Shown here in pieces: positions 7,745 to 15,826 of a DNA stretch of 64,000 bases. A program made the position numbers and the translations under genes. Numbering within the stretch: the stretch's first letter is position 1; every line of letters begins with the position of its first letter. The notes under the pieces are model-generated. The model was not told where the DNA came from. It saw only the letters and a list, made by a program, of their open reading frames with translations, and made no database searches. Source of the DNA: Treponema sp. UBA4873 (GTDB lineage Bacteria > Spirochaetota > Spirochaetia > Treponematales > Treponemataceae); assembly GCA_002399405.1 (NCBI GenBank), contig DHDP01000018.1, positions 559,339 through 623,338 of the forward strand, in the 5' to 3' direction.

Positions 7745-8408
7745 GTGTGCAGTTTCTCTCTGGTCAGCCGATCTGGGAAATCTGGAATCAGAAGTGAAAA
7801 AGATGAACCAGTATGCGGATTATTTTCATATCGACGTTGGCGACGGATATTACACGCCTTCGCTGCTTTTTTTTCCCGATCTGACCGGTACATTGCGGAA
7901 GGTGTCGCAGCGGCCGTTCGAGATTCACGTAATGGCGGAACGGCCCGAAAGAATCGTCGACTCGTTTATAGGAAACGGTGCGGACATTATCGATATTCAT
8001 CCGGAATCATTCAGGGACCCTGTTGCGGAGCTCAAATTGATCCGCGACAGCGGTCTGAAAACCGGAATTGTGATTTCCCTGCAGTCGGACACGGAAAAGA
8101 TGATGGAATATCTTGCGACCGGCCTCGTGGATATGTGCGTCTGTCTCGGACAGACTATCGGCTGCAAAGGCAAGGATCCCGATCCGCGCGTATATGAAAC
8201 AATCGGCATGATGCGGAAGTTCATCGATGAAAAAAAACTCGACGTGCGCGTGGAAGCCGACGGCGGCATTCGCGAATATACGGTCGAAAAACTTGTACAA
8301 AACGGTGCCGATGTGCTTGTACCCGGATCTCTGGCTTTTAAAACCGACTATACGAAAACGATGCCGTGGCTGCACAGTCTTAAGAAGGCGACATATGGAA
8401 AAAGATGA
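7737..8408 (+). CDS. Ribulose-phosphate 3-epimerase family protein (AlsE-like)
   Basis: 223 residues from the ATG at 7737 (GCGGAGG upstream). TIM-barrel epimerase motifs are present: FHIDVGDGYYTP (metal and catalytic Asp; the usual HIDVMDG has Met replaced by Gly), IHVMAERPE, and EADGGIR near the C terminus for the second catalytic Asp. The MTVNPGFGGQ loop of true Rpe, which holds the sugar phosphate, is replaced by MCVCLGQTIGCKGKDPDP, so a different 3-ketose phosphate is likely. A canonical rpe is present at 57834. In E. coli the AlsE member works with a ROK kinase, which is the neighbour here. Overlaps both neighbours, so translation is probably coupled. Confidence 0.85.
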   Translation: MAECAVSLWSADLGNLESEVKKMNQYADYFHIDVGDGYYTPSLLFFPDLTGTLRKVSQRPFEIHVMAERPERIVDSFIGNGADIIDIHPESFRDPVAELKLIRDSGLKTGIVISLQSDTEKMMEYLATGLVDMCVCLGQTIGCKGKDPDPRVYETIGMMRKFIDEKKLDVRVEADGGIREYTVEKLVQNGADVLVPGSLAFKTDYTKTMPWLHSLKKATYGKR

Positions 8409-9477
8409 GAAGCTTGTAAATGTCGGTGTACTGGGGTGCGGTCCCATTGCTCAGGCAGCGCATTTTGATGCCTGTACAAAAGCGCACAATATCAGACTGT
8501 ACGCGATATGCGATGTTGCTGAAGATCTGCTTGCACAAATGAACCGGAAATGGCAGCCGGAAAAGACGTATACCGATTTCGACCTGATGCTGTCAGATCC
8601 GCAGCTCGATGCGGTTATTATTGCAACAGCCGATGTGTTTCATGTTGCACTTGCGAAAAAGGCGGTTGCAGCAGGAAAACACGTGTTTGTGGAAAAGCCT
8701 GTCGGTGTTGATATCGGAGAAACGGAAGAACTTTCGGCGCTCGTAAAAAAATCAGGACTTGTGTTTCAGGTCGGTAATATGAAACGGTTCGATCCCGGTA
8801 CTGCGTTTGCAAAAAAGTTTATCGATGAAAACGGCGGAACTATGGTGTCCTGCTCTGCGTGGTACTGCGATTCCGCGTACCGGTACGATATGACCGATGA
8901 TCTCCAGCCGCAGATTCTGACGAGCTCGCTGAAAAAGCCGGCTCCGGGCGGAAATCCGAAAGCGGACAAGCGGAAATATTATCTCATGACTCACGGCGTG
9001 CATCTCTTCGATACCATACAGTTTATTGCAGGTACTGTGGAATGGGTGGAAGCGTATCTGTCGGAAACCGGCGGCATATATACGTGGATGATTACCTCAG
9101 GCATAAAAAATTCCGAAGCGGTGATTCACGCGCATCTTACTGTTGCTGTCCGCGATGACTGGCAGGAAGGGTTCGTCTGGTTCGGGGACCGCGGGTCGGT
9201 ACACTGCAAAACGTATCTTCCTTGGTATTATAAGTCAAGTGAGGTCAGATGTTTTTCCGCGGAGACCGGTCAGTACGCATCAGTGCTCGGAGCCGATGCC
9301 CATTTCTATAAACTGGAACTTGAAGCATTTGCGGACGCCGTACAGCACAAAAAGGTGAGCCCGGTTTCAATTGATGAGGGAATACATGATTTACGGGTTC
9401 TTGTGGCTGTCTCGGAATCCGTAAAACAGCGCGGGCATCGGGTATATACGGAAGCTGTAACGGGGAGTGTGACATAA
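8395..9477 (+). CDS. Gfo/Idh/MocA-family NAD(P)-dependent sugar oxidoreductase
   Basis: 360 residues from the ATG at 8395, overlapping the previous gene by 14 nt. Rossmann motif NVGVLGCGPIAQAAH near 9-23 and the family hallmark HVFVEKPVGVD near 97-107, whose Lys is the usual catalytic residue. The second half is the alpha/beta dimer domain (HGVHLFDTIQFIAG near 200). Such enzymes oxidise or reduce a hydroxyl of a sugar, inositol or glycoside. In this operon it may act before or after the kinase; the substrate is not resolved. AAGG precedes the start at 7 nt. Confidence 0.88.
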   Translation: MEKDEKLVNVGVLGCGPIAQAAHFDACTKAHNIRLYAICDVAEDLLAQMNRKWQPEKTYTDFDLMLSDPQLDAVIIATADVFHVALAKKAVAAGKHVFVEKPVGVDIGETEELSALVKKSGLVFQVGNMKRFDPGTAFAKKFIDENGGTMVSCSAWYCDSAYRYDMTDDLQPQILTSSLKKPAPGGNPKADKRKYYLMTHGVHLFDTIQFIAGTVEWVEAYLSETGGIYTWMITSGIKNSEAVIHAHLTVAVRDDWQEGFVWFGDRGSVHCKTYLPWYYKSSEVRCFSAETGQYASVLGADAHFYKLELEAFADAVQHKKVSPVSIDEGIHDLRVLVAVSESVKQRGHRVYTEAVTGSVT

Positions 9478-9478
9478 A

Positions 9479-10333
9479 ATGAATTTCGGATTGTTTTCAA
9501 AACTGCTGCCCGAAAAAGATCCTAGGGCAAATTTTTCACATATTCTGGAGACTGGATATTCGTGCACCCAGTTCAATTTTTCAACGATGGGACTTCCGAC
9601 AGTTCCAGAAGCTGAAGTCGACATACTGTTGTGCCGCAGTGTACGCAACGCACAGGCGGAAACAGGCATCAGCATTCCGGTCATATCGGGAACGTGCAAT
9701 CTGATTGCTCCTGATACGACTGAACGGAAAAAAGCGGTGGAAGGAGTGATATACCTGATCGCTGCCTGCGAAAGGATGGGAATTCCGCGCGTGTCGCTTT
9801 GCACCGGTTCCCGTGACACTGCGGATATGTGGAAGTTCCATCCGGACAACGCATCGCCTGAGGCGTGGAGTGATCTTGAAGAATCGCTTTCCGTAATTCT
9901 GGACAGAACTGCAGGTTCCGGAGTCAGCATATGCATAGAACCCGAAAAGGCGAATGTCGTTTCGGATCCGCGGAAAGCTCTTGAACTTCTGAAAGAAATG
10001 GGCAGCAAACGTATTGAGCTCATTTTTGATGCAGCGAATATACTGTCCGGGACGGAGGAATCAGTCCGCGACGACGTGCTGAAAAATGCGTTCGGCATGC
10101 TCAGAGAATATGTTTCACTATTTCATATGAAAGAAATATACAGCCCGACTGGGATACAAGGCGGTCCCACGGGATCCGGGCTGCTGAATATTCCGCTGTA
10201 CATTTCTCTTATACGTACATATTGCCCCGATGCTCCGGTTATCGTGCATGGTCTGAATCCATCCGTCTCAAGGTGCATGGAGCAGAGCATCATGTATTTG
10301 AAACAGGCTGAAGGAGGCAGCGCGTATGTCTGA
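9479..10333 (+). CDS. TIM-barrel sugar isomerase/epimerase (xylose-isomerase-like fold)
   Basis: 284 residues. AP-endonuclease-2/xylose-isomerase-like barrel: CIEPEKANVV near 151-160 (metal Glu), ELIFDAANIL near 181-190 (metal Asp), and LFHMKEIYSP near 216-225 (His and Glu). These match IolE/IolH/hydroxypyruvate-isomerase relatives. Starts one nt after the oxidoreductase stop and overlaps the hydrolase by 8 nt. A partner to a Gfo/Idh/MocA enzyme is common for this fold, in inositol and keto-sugar routes. The exact reaction is unknown. Confidence 0.82.
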   Translation: MNFGLFSKLLPEKDPRANFSHILETGYSCTQFNFSTMGLPTVPEAEVDILLCRSVRNAQAETGISIPVISGTCNLIAPDTTERKKAVEGVIYLIAACERMGIPRVSLCTGSRDTADMWKFHPDNASPEAWSDLEESLSVILDRTAGSGVSICIEPEKANVVSDPRKALELLKEMGSKRIELIFDAANILSGTEESVRDDVLKNAFGMLREYVSLFHMKEIYSPTGIQGGPTGSGLLNIPLYISLIRTYCPDAPVIVHGLNPSVSRCMEQSIMYLKQAEGGSAYV

Positions 10334-11174
10334 AAAATGTAAAAGACTGTGTGTTTCGGGACTGGAGTTCAATTACGTGGACGCCGTAAAGGGACTGCCT
10401 TTTATCCTGCTTCACGGGCTGGGAGGAACGCTGGAGCAGCCTGTCGGACTGTACGGAGAGCCTGAAAAAGGAATTCGCTTTCTGTCGTACGATCTGCGCC
10501 TTCATGGTAACACCGTCGTTTGCGGAGCGCGTCAACCGTTCAGCATCGGACAGCTCGCGGATGATCTTACTACCTTTATGGATGAGCTGAAAATCGACAG
10601 AGCGGTAGTCGGCGGTATATCGCTCGGGGCTGCGGCTGCTATTGGATTTGCCCTGAAACATCCGGAGCGGGCGAGCGCGCTGCTGATACTCCGTCCTGCT
10701 GTCGGATGTGAAAGAGGGGCGGCGAATCTGCGGGTGTACCGTGAAATCGCTTCGTTTCTGGGAAAGGAAGGACCGGTCAGAGGGCTTGTTGATTTTACGA
10801 TGACCGATACGTACAGAAGTCTTGCGGCGTATGAATTTGCAAATGCGTACTCGTGCCTGAAACAGTTTTCCGTAACCAATATTGCAGCTGCAGTCGAACG
10901 GTTGACTGCCGTGGCAGACGGTACTGCGTTCGATTCGTTTGACCGGCTTGCAATGCTGCGCATACCGGTACGGGTTGCTGCAACAGACAACGACAGCATA
11001 CATCTTATTTCTCTTGCAAAAAAAATCGCGGAGAACATTCCCGGTGCGGTTTTTACCGAAACTGTTTCAAAAAGTATCAGCGGAGAGGAGCATCAGAAGC
11101 AGATGAACGGAATCATACACGAATTTTTGAAAACACAGATACTGAAAGAACTACGAACACAGAAAACAAAATAA
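10326..11174 (+). CDS. Alpha/beta hydrolase
   Basis: 282 residues. Oxyanion motif ILLHGLGGT near 24-32, nucleophile elbow VVGGISLGAA near 95-104 with Ser at about 100, a late Asp in AATDNDS near 220 and a His in GEEHQKQMN near 258. No signal peptide, so it is cytoplasmic. Its place between a TIM-barrel isomerase and a transketolase suggests it hydrolyses an ester or lactone formed by the oxidoreductase at 8395; that is inference. GGAGG precedes the ATG. Confidence 0.83.
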   Translation: MSEKCKRLCVSGLEFNYVDAVKGLPFILLHGLGGTLEQPVGLYGEPEKGIRFLSYDLRLHGNTVVCGARQPFSIGQLADDLTTFMDELKIDRAVVGGISLGAAAAIGFALKHPERASALLILRPAVGCERGAANLRVYREIASFLGKEGPVRGLVDFTMTDTYRSLAAYEFANAYSCLKQFSVTNIAAAVERLTAVADGTAFDSFDRLAMLRIPVRVAATDNDSIHLISLAKKIAENIPGAVFTETVSKSISGEEHQKQMNGIIHEFLKTQILKELRTQKTK

Positions 11175-11188
11175 TGGAAGGTGGTACT

Positions 11189-12031
11189 ATGAATGATGAT
11201 GACATGCGGGAAATAAAATTGTTTTCCGGCACACTCAGAAAAGACATCGTGACGATGATACAGAAGGCCGGAAGCGGACATCCGGGGGGAAGTCTTTCCG
11301 CGGCTGATGCAGTGGCGGTGCTGTACAAACGGCATATGCATCAGGATCCCCGTAATCCGGACATGGAAGACAGGGACCGGTTTGTGCTCAGCAAGGGACA
11401 CTGTGCGCCGCTTTTATATGCGGTGCTGGCGGAACTCGGCTATTTTCCTCGCAACGAACTCGCTGATTTCAGAAAATACGGAAGCATTCTGCAGGGACAT
11501 CCCGACTGCCGGAAAACGCCCGGCGTCGAGATCTCCACGGGATCGCTCGGACAGGGACTGTCGCTCGCAGGCGGAATGGCGCTCGGCGTGCGGCAGAAGG
11601 GACTCTCGTCGCGGGTGTACTGCCTTATGGGAGACGGAGAGATAGAAGAAGGACAGATATGGGAGGCCGCCATGGCCATTCCCCATTATAAGCTGGACAA
11701 CCTCTGCGCGATGGTAGACAGCAACAGACTGCAGATAGACGGTTCCGTCGCCGAAGTTCTCGGAGTGGAACCAATCGCGGAAAAATTCAAGGCGTTCGGG
11801 TGGCATACGTGTGAGATAGACGGCCACGATTACAACCGGATCGACGAAGCGTTTCGCGAAGCGGAACATACGAAAGGAATACCGACTCTTATTGTGTTGA
11901 ACACAGTGAAAGGAAAAGGCGTTTCATATATGGAAAATCAGGTTGCGTATCATCACGCGAAGGATCTGTCGCCCGAATTACTGGCGCAGGCTATTGCAGA
12001 ACTTGATGCGCAGTACGGAGATGCAAAATGA
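11189..12031 (+). CDS. Transketolase, N-terminal subunit (split enzyme)
   Basis: 280 residues from the ATG at 11189, chosen because GGAAGGTGG lies just upstream; an ATG at 11174 would add five residues. Shows GHPGGSLS near 29-36, ISTGSLGQGLSLAGGMALG near 111-129 and the thiamine-diphosphate motif GDGEIEEGQIWEAA near 148-161 ending at DSNRLQIDG. It makes only the pyrophosphate-binding half; the pyrimidine half is the next gene, which starts inside its stop codon. Two-subunit transketolases transfer ketol groups like the fused enzyme and often sit in sugar-catabolic operons, including those for apiose and sulfoquinovose. Confidence 0.93.
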   Translation: MNDDDMREIKLFSGTLRKDIVTMIQKAGSGHPGGSLSAADAVAVLYKRHMHQDPRNPDMEDRDRFVLSKGHCAPLLYAVLAELGYFPRNELADFRKYGSILQGHPDCRKTPGVEISTGSLGQGLSLAGGMALGVRQKGLSSRVYCLMGDGEIEEGQIWEAAMAIPHYKLDNLCAMVDSNRLQIDGSVAEVLGVEPIAEKFKAFGWHTCEIDGHDYNRIDEAFREAEHTKGIPTLIVLNTVKGKGVSYMENQVAYHHAKDLSPELLAQAIAELDAQYGDAK

Positions 12032-12957
12032 CAAATATATCAACAAGAGATGCATTCGGAAAGACAATAACCGAACTTGGAAGAGAAAACACCGCAGTTG
12101 CAGTTTTAAATGCGGATCTTATGTCTGCGACGAAGACGGGAGATTTTAATAAGAATTTTCCCGACCGCTGTTTCAATCTCGGAATCGCAGAGGCCGATAT
12201 GGTTGATTTTGCCGCAGGACTGGCGACGACTGGTTTTATTCCGTTTGCCTGTACATTTGCAGTATTCGCCGCCGGCAGGGCATTCGATCAGATACGGCAG
12301 TCGGTCTGTTATCCGCATACTAACGTAAAAATTGTCGGGACACATGGAGGCATTACCGTGGGCGAAGACGGTGCAACACATCAGGCGGTCGAAGACATTG
12401 CGCTTATGCGGGCGTTACCGAATATGACGGTACTTGTACCGGCCGATGCAGGAGAAACCGAAAAAGCCGTCGCCGCAGCGGCAGCATACGACGGACCCGT
12501 ATATCTCAGGCTCGGAAGAAGTCCAGTCCCTGTCTGTATGCCGGATACCTATGAATTTAAAATCGGCAGGGCAATGCGTCTGCGGCAGGGAAAAGATATA
12601 GCAATCCTTGCGACCGGCATTATGGTTTCAATGGCACTTCAGGCAGCAGAAAAACTGGAAGCGGAAGGGAAAAGTGTTTCCGTTTATGATTTTCATACGA
12701 TAAAACCGATCGATAAAGACGCAATACGTGAGGCCGCGCAGTGCGGGCGCATACTCACCGCCGAGGAACACTCAATAGTGGGCGGATTCGGCAGCTCGGT
12801 TGATGAAGTCATCTGTCAAAGCAATCTTCCCGAACCGGTAAAAGTATACAACATGGGTATCAACGATACGTTCGGTTCCACCGGAAGTGCAGACGTGCTT
12901 CTGCAGGCGTACGGACTGACTGTGGATAAAATGATTGCGCATGCGCTTACGCTGTAG
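12028..12957 (+). CDS. Transketolase, C-terminal subunit (split enzyme)
   Basis: 309 residues. The catalytic Glu region is LGIAEADMVDFAAGLA near 50-65; GTHGGITVGEDGATHQ near 106-121 and MTVLVPADAGET near 134-145 are typical of the pyrimidine and C-terminal domains. ATG overlaps the stop of the N-terminal subunit (ATGA), so the two are translationally coupled. Together they would pass a two-carbon unit from a ketose phosphate to an aldose phosphate, feeding the pentose phosphate and glycolytic pools. Confidence 0.93.
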   Translation: MTNISTRDAFGKTITELGRENTAVAVLNADLMSATKTGDFNKNFPDRCFNLGIAEADMVDFAAGLATTGFIPFACTFAVFAAGRAFDQIRQSVCYPHTNVKIVGTHGGITVGEDGATHQAVEDIALMRALPNMTVLVPADAGETEKAVAAAAAYDGPVYLRLGRSPVPVCMPDTYEFKIGRAMRLRQGKDIAILATGIMVSMALQAAEKLEAEGKSVSVYDFHTIKPIDKDAIREAAQCGRILTAEEHSIVGGFGSSVDEVICQSNLPEPVKVYNMGINDTFGSTGSADVLLQAYGLTVDKMIAHALTL

Positions 12958-12960
12958 CAG

Positions 12961-13005
12961 TGCGTCCGCATTAGGATGTGCGTAGCCCGCACACTCCGCT
13001 TAACC
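12961..13005 (+). repeat. Intergenic hairpin element with CTCCGCTTRACC tail
   Basis: TGC-GTCC-GCA (12961-12970) is followed by GTGCG-TAGCC-CGCAC (12978-12992) and then CTCCGCTTAACC (12994-13005), just before the Shine-Dalgarno of the next gene. The same order, hairpin then CTCCGCTTGACC then Shine-Dalgarno, occurs at 24614-24658. It looks like a copy of a short dispersed element. Confidence 0.45.
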
Positions 13006-13024
13006 CTTATTATGAGGAGAAAAT

Positions 13025-13858
13025 ATGGATTTTATTCCTGCGAAGCTGGAAATACGGATTCCCAGCCGCGTTTTAACTATCGATGTTGAAAAATCTCTGC
13101 TGAAGGCTGCTCCCGGTTTTTCGGATACCGCAGCAGAGACGTTTCCCGCAACCCCTGTAACGACTGATAAAATCAGAGATGCATTCAGGGAAAAGAAACT
13201 CTATCTTTCAGTACCGCAAAATCAGGAGTTTCCTTCCTGTCCGTTATATATGAGCATGAGAAATATTACGAACAGGAAACTGAAAGACGGTACCGAACTG
13301 TACGTCGATGTAATACTGTATAACGGACAGCCGGTACTTCCTTCTCCGGTGCAGAACAGATCGCTCGGTCATGCCAACGATATTCATGAACTTGAAGTGT
13401 TTCAGGTACTTGAAGGGGAGATAGTTTCCGTTTTCATCGACCCATGCGACATTTCGACCAGATATATCGGTGTGTTCGGAAAAAATCAGTTATATGCCGT
13501 ACCACCCGGATGGTTTCACTGCACGTATATTTCGCAGGGGCCTGCGGTTGTTGCAAATTTTTACTGCCATGCTTTCTGGAATGCCGACATAGAAAAGAAA
13601 CCCTATTTTAAAGGCTATAATCCCGTATCGTTCGAGATACCGGAAAGCGGACCGGTATTCAGGGAACGCGGTCAGACAGAGACCGTATCGGTAGCCCGGT
13701 GCAGTAAAGGCGAAATCGGCGTGTCATCCGGTTCTGTGTGGCGTCCGTATACGGATTTATTTGCGGACAACAGTTATTTTCAGTCGCTGGAAAAGGAGCC
13801 GGATATTTTCGATTTGTTCAATTCGGAAAAAATCACCGGCTGGCTTGCAAATAAATGA
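13025..13858 (+). CDS. Cupin-type glucose-6-phosphate isomerase-like protein
   Basis: 277 residues. The core resembles the archaeal-type cupin phosphoglucose isomerases: HANDIHELEVFQVLEGE near 121-137 supplies metal-binding His and Glu, and QLYAVPPGWFHCTYISQGPA near 157-176 supplies a second His. The stretch NFYCHAFWNADIEKKPYF matches the C-terminal part of that fold. It would isomerise a hexose 6-phosphate to the ketose using a bound metal ion. It is longer than the archaeal enzyme (about 190 residues) at both ends, so a related sugar phosphate may be the true substrate. GAGGAG precedes the ATG. Confidence 0.72.
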   Translation: MDFIPAKLEIRIPSRVLTIDVEKSLLKAAPGFSDTAAETFPATPVTTDKIRDAFREKKLYLSVPQNQEFPSCPLYMSMRNITNRKLKDGTELYVDVILYNGQPVLPSPVQNRSLGHANDIHELEVFQVLEGEIVSVFIDPCDISTRYIGVFGKNQLYAVPPGWFHCTYISQGPAVVANFYCHAFWNADIEKKPYFKGYNPVSFEIPESGPVFRERGQTETVSVARCSKGEIGVSSGSVWRPYTDLFADNSYFQSLEKEPDIFDLFNSEKITGWLANK

Positions 13859-13880
13859 ATTTTATATAAGGAGGAACAAC

Positions 13881-14603
13881 ATGAAATTGACGAAACCTGC
13901 GGAACACATGACCGTATCGGAGTTGGCAGGGTATATTGACCATTCCGTATTAAAACCGCAGTTTACCCTGCAGGAAGTACGCGAGCAGATAACGGCCGGC
14001 ATCAGATTCGGCTGCAAAACTGTGTGTATAAACCCTGCCAATCTTCCCGTTGCGCAGGAATTGTGCAAAGGATCCGCGACAGGTATCTGCGTAACATGCG
14101 ATTTTCCATTCGGGGCTTCTTCAACGGAAAGCAAAGTTGCACAGGCGGAAATAATCCTCAGAAATAACACAAAAATCCATACAGTGGACGAGATTGATAT
14201 GGTCTCGAACTACGGACTTATCCGCAGCGGAGAATGGACGGCGTTCGGTAACGATATAAAAGCGGTTGCGGATGCAGTTCATAAATCCGGTGCCTCCATA
14301 AAAGTCATTCTGGAGACGGATGCGCTTACACTTGATGAGATTGCAAAAGCATCGGACGCAGCCTGTACAGCCGGAGCTGACTTTGTGAAGACGTCCACCG
14401 GTTTCTATACCGAAGGAGAAGTAAAAGGCGCGACGACGGAAGTCGTCAAAGTTATGCTCGATGCCGTCCACGGCAGGTGTAAAGTCAAAGGTGCCGGCTG
14501 CATTCGGACTCAGGAGCATTTTTTCGAACTGATCAATATGGGAATAGACCGGATGGGAATCGGTTACCGGTCGACGCCGGTTGTCCTCGGTTATATGCAG
14601 TGA
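13881..14603 (+). CDS. DeoC-family aldolase, divergent paralogue
   Basis: 240 residues from the ATG at 13881 with AAGGAGG upstream. DeoC/LacD-type barrel motifs: YIDHSVLKP near 18-26, VCINPAN near 54-60, KVILETDAL near 140-148 and the Schiff-base region ADFVKTSTGFYTEGEVKGAT near 167-186 with the active Lys. Compared with the canonical DeoC at 48631, the second conserved Lys region is KVKGAGCIRTQEHF in place of VKASGGIRSAETAV, and the phosphate end differs (MGIGYRSTPVV). It probably cleaves or forms a different deoxy- or keto-sugar phosphate. Last gene of the operon; a hairpin follows. Confidence 0.85.
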   Translation: MKLTKPAEHMTVSELAGYIDHSVLKPQFTLQEVREQITAGIRFGCKTVCINPANLPVAQELCKGSATGICVTCDFPFGASSTESKVAQAEIILRNNTKIHTVDEIDMVSNYGLIRSGEWTAFGNDIKAVADAVHKSGASIKVILETDALTLDEIAKASDAACTAGADFVKTSTGFYTEGEVKGATTEVVKVMLDAVHGRCKVKGAGCIRTQEHFFELINMGIDRMGIGYRSTPVVLGYMQ

Positions 14604-14610
14604 ATTCGGA

Positions 14611-14653
14611 AGAGAGATATGTTGCATAATGTAAATATTCAGCATGTCTCTCT
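14611..14653 (+). terminator. Hairpin at the end of the sugar operon
   Basis: AGAGAGATATG (14611-14621) pairs with CATGTCTCTCT (14643-14653) over 11 bp with one G-T pair, followed by TTTATTTATG. The loop is 21 nt. Probable rho-independent terminator for the operon, though the U-run is interrupted. Confidence 0.6.
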
Positions 14654-14737
14654 TTATTTATGTACTGAAATGTTATTTTTTTATATTTTTAATGACAAAA
14701 TTTAACGTCTGCTGTTTATTTTCCGTATTTTTTTTGT

Positions 14738-14743
14738 TATAAT
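14738..14743 (+). promoter_or_regulatory. -10 box of the DeoR-type regulator gene
   Basis: TATAAT at 14738-14743 in a T-rich stretch. A matching -35 is weak. It leaves about 98 nt of leader before the regulator gene. Confidence 0.4.
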
Positions 14744-14847
14744 ATTCAATAATCATGTCGTAAGCGGCTGGATACAAACCTTCCGCACGAATAAAAAATA
14801 TATTTTACTGCAGTCCGAAAGAGAGCCGTAAAAGATGGAAAAATAAA

Positions 14848-15624
14848 GTGAAAAAAATGAATCCTGATGAAAGAAGAAACGAAATCCTCGATTTGCTGAA
14901 TGAAAATCAGAATATGACGATAACGGAATTATCGGAGAAGCTGGAAACTCAGGAAGCAACAATCCGGCGGGATTTGATTCTGCTGGAACAGAAAAGTCTG
15001 ATTATACGCACTCACGGGGGCGCTGTGCTGAAAGAACCGTATTCCCCGTGGATGGCTACAAGCCTGTTCGAACGGAGCAGACAGCACAGCAAGGAAAAAA
15101 AATGTATTGCCGAATATGTTGCAGAAATAATTCAGAATGATGAAATTCTGATGATAGACGGCGGCAGTACGAATCTTTTTGTTGCCGAGGAACTCCAGAA
15201 AAAGGAAAATCTTGTCGTTGTAACCAATAATTCAAATATTGGCGAGACGCTGATGGGGGGAAACGGATTTAAAATCTACCTGACCGGCGGGGAACTTGTG
15301 CAGGGACCCAGCACAATGGTCGGTAACATTGCAGAGGAAACCATAAGTCATTTTCGTGCTGATAGGGCCATACTCGGCCTGAACGGTATAGTTCCAGGAG
15401 ACGGTTATTTTTGCGCACTGCCTCAGGAAGCTGTAATAAAAAGACTGATGTCAAAGTATTCCAGAGAAACAATTCTCGTTGCGGACAGCAGTAAGATGAA
15501 TGTCCGGTCGTTCTATCTTGTGAACGATTTTTCGCGTGTATCAGAAATTATAACGGATAAAAATATCGACAGGGATACCCTCGATGAATTGGAAGCAAAT
15601 AATATAAAAGTAATTTCGGTCTGA
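14848..15624 (+). CDS. DeoR-family transcriptional regulator
   Basis: 258 residues. N-terminal winged HTH: ERRNEILDLLNENQNMTITE then LSEKLETQEATIRRDLILLE (about 7-46), with the DeoR-specific THGGAVL at about 55-61. The C-terminal part is the sugar-phosphate-sensing domain (MIDGGSTNLFVAEEL near 103-117, VVTNNSNI near 126-133). It follows the first sugar operon in the same direction after a terminator and precedes the second; it may repress either in response to a phosphosugar. I start at GTG 14848; ATG at 14857 would drop three residues, and neither has a strong Shine-Dalgarno. Confidence 0.92.
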   Translation: MKKMNPDERRNEILDLLNENQNMTITELSEKLETQEATIRRDLILLEQKSLIIRTHGGAVLKEPYSPWMATSLFERSRQHSKEKKCIAEYVAEIIQNDEILMIDGGSTNLFVAEELQKKENLVVVTNNSNIGETLMGGNGFKIYLTGGELVQGPSTMVGNIAEETISHFRADRAILGLNGIVPGDGYFCALPQEAVIKRLMSKYSRETILVADSSKMNVRSFYLVNDFSRVSEIITDKNIDRDTLDELEANNIKVISV

Positions 15625-15688
15625 CTATAAGATCTGTTTTTTTCGTTGCAGCACTTTTTTATTGATTACAAAGAATTAGCCTAAAAAA

Positions 15689-15720
15689 CAAAAGCTGAAT
15701 CAGTAATGATTCAGCTTTTG
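15689..15720. terminator. Bidirectional rho-independent terminator
   Basis: CAAAAGCTGAATCA (15689-15702), loop GTAA, TGATTCAGCTTTTG (15707-15720): a perfect 14-bp stem with A-rich and T-rich flanks on the two sides. It separates the DeoR gene (+) from the tRNA gene (-) and can serve both. Confidence 0.85.
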
Positions 15721-15726
15721 TTCAAG

Positions 15727-15799
15727 TGAGCTATTGCAGATTCGAACTGCAGACCCACGCCTTAAAAGGGCGTTGCTCTACCTACTGAGCTAATAGCCC
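15727..15799 (-). tRNA. tRNA-Lys (anticodon TTT)
   Basis: 73 nt on the minus strand. Acceptor GGGCTAT pairs with ATAGCTC (one G-T), D arm GCTC..GAGC, anticodon stem ACGCC/GGCGT with loop CTTTTAA, and T arm TGCAG-TTCGAAT-CTGCA. The anticodon is TTT, reading AAA/AAG lysine. The discriminator is A and the CCA end is not encoded. A strong promoter lies just upstream. Confidence 0.96.
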
Positions 15800-15826
15800 G
15801 TATTTCACTTAGGGTGAACGTTGTCT

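Noticed and set aside
6183..8408. Ribulose monophosphate (formaldehyde-fixing) pair hxlB-hxlA
   Set aside because: The SIS protein fits HxlB, but the barrel protein has Rpe/AlsE-type His-Asp motifs, a ROK kinase lies between, and nothing indicates formaldehyde metabolism.
9391..10098. Minus-strand frame opposite the TIM-barrel gene
   Set aside because: Serine/arginine-rich shadow; the + frame has clear metal-binding motifs.
11189..14603. Myo-inositol catabolism
   Set aside because: Gfo/Idh/MocA, TIM-barrel and thiamine-dependent proteins recall iol genes, but the thiamine enzyme is a transketolase, not IolD, and the cupin resembles phosphoglucose isomerase, not IolB.
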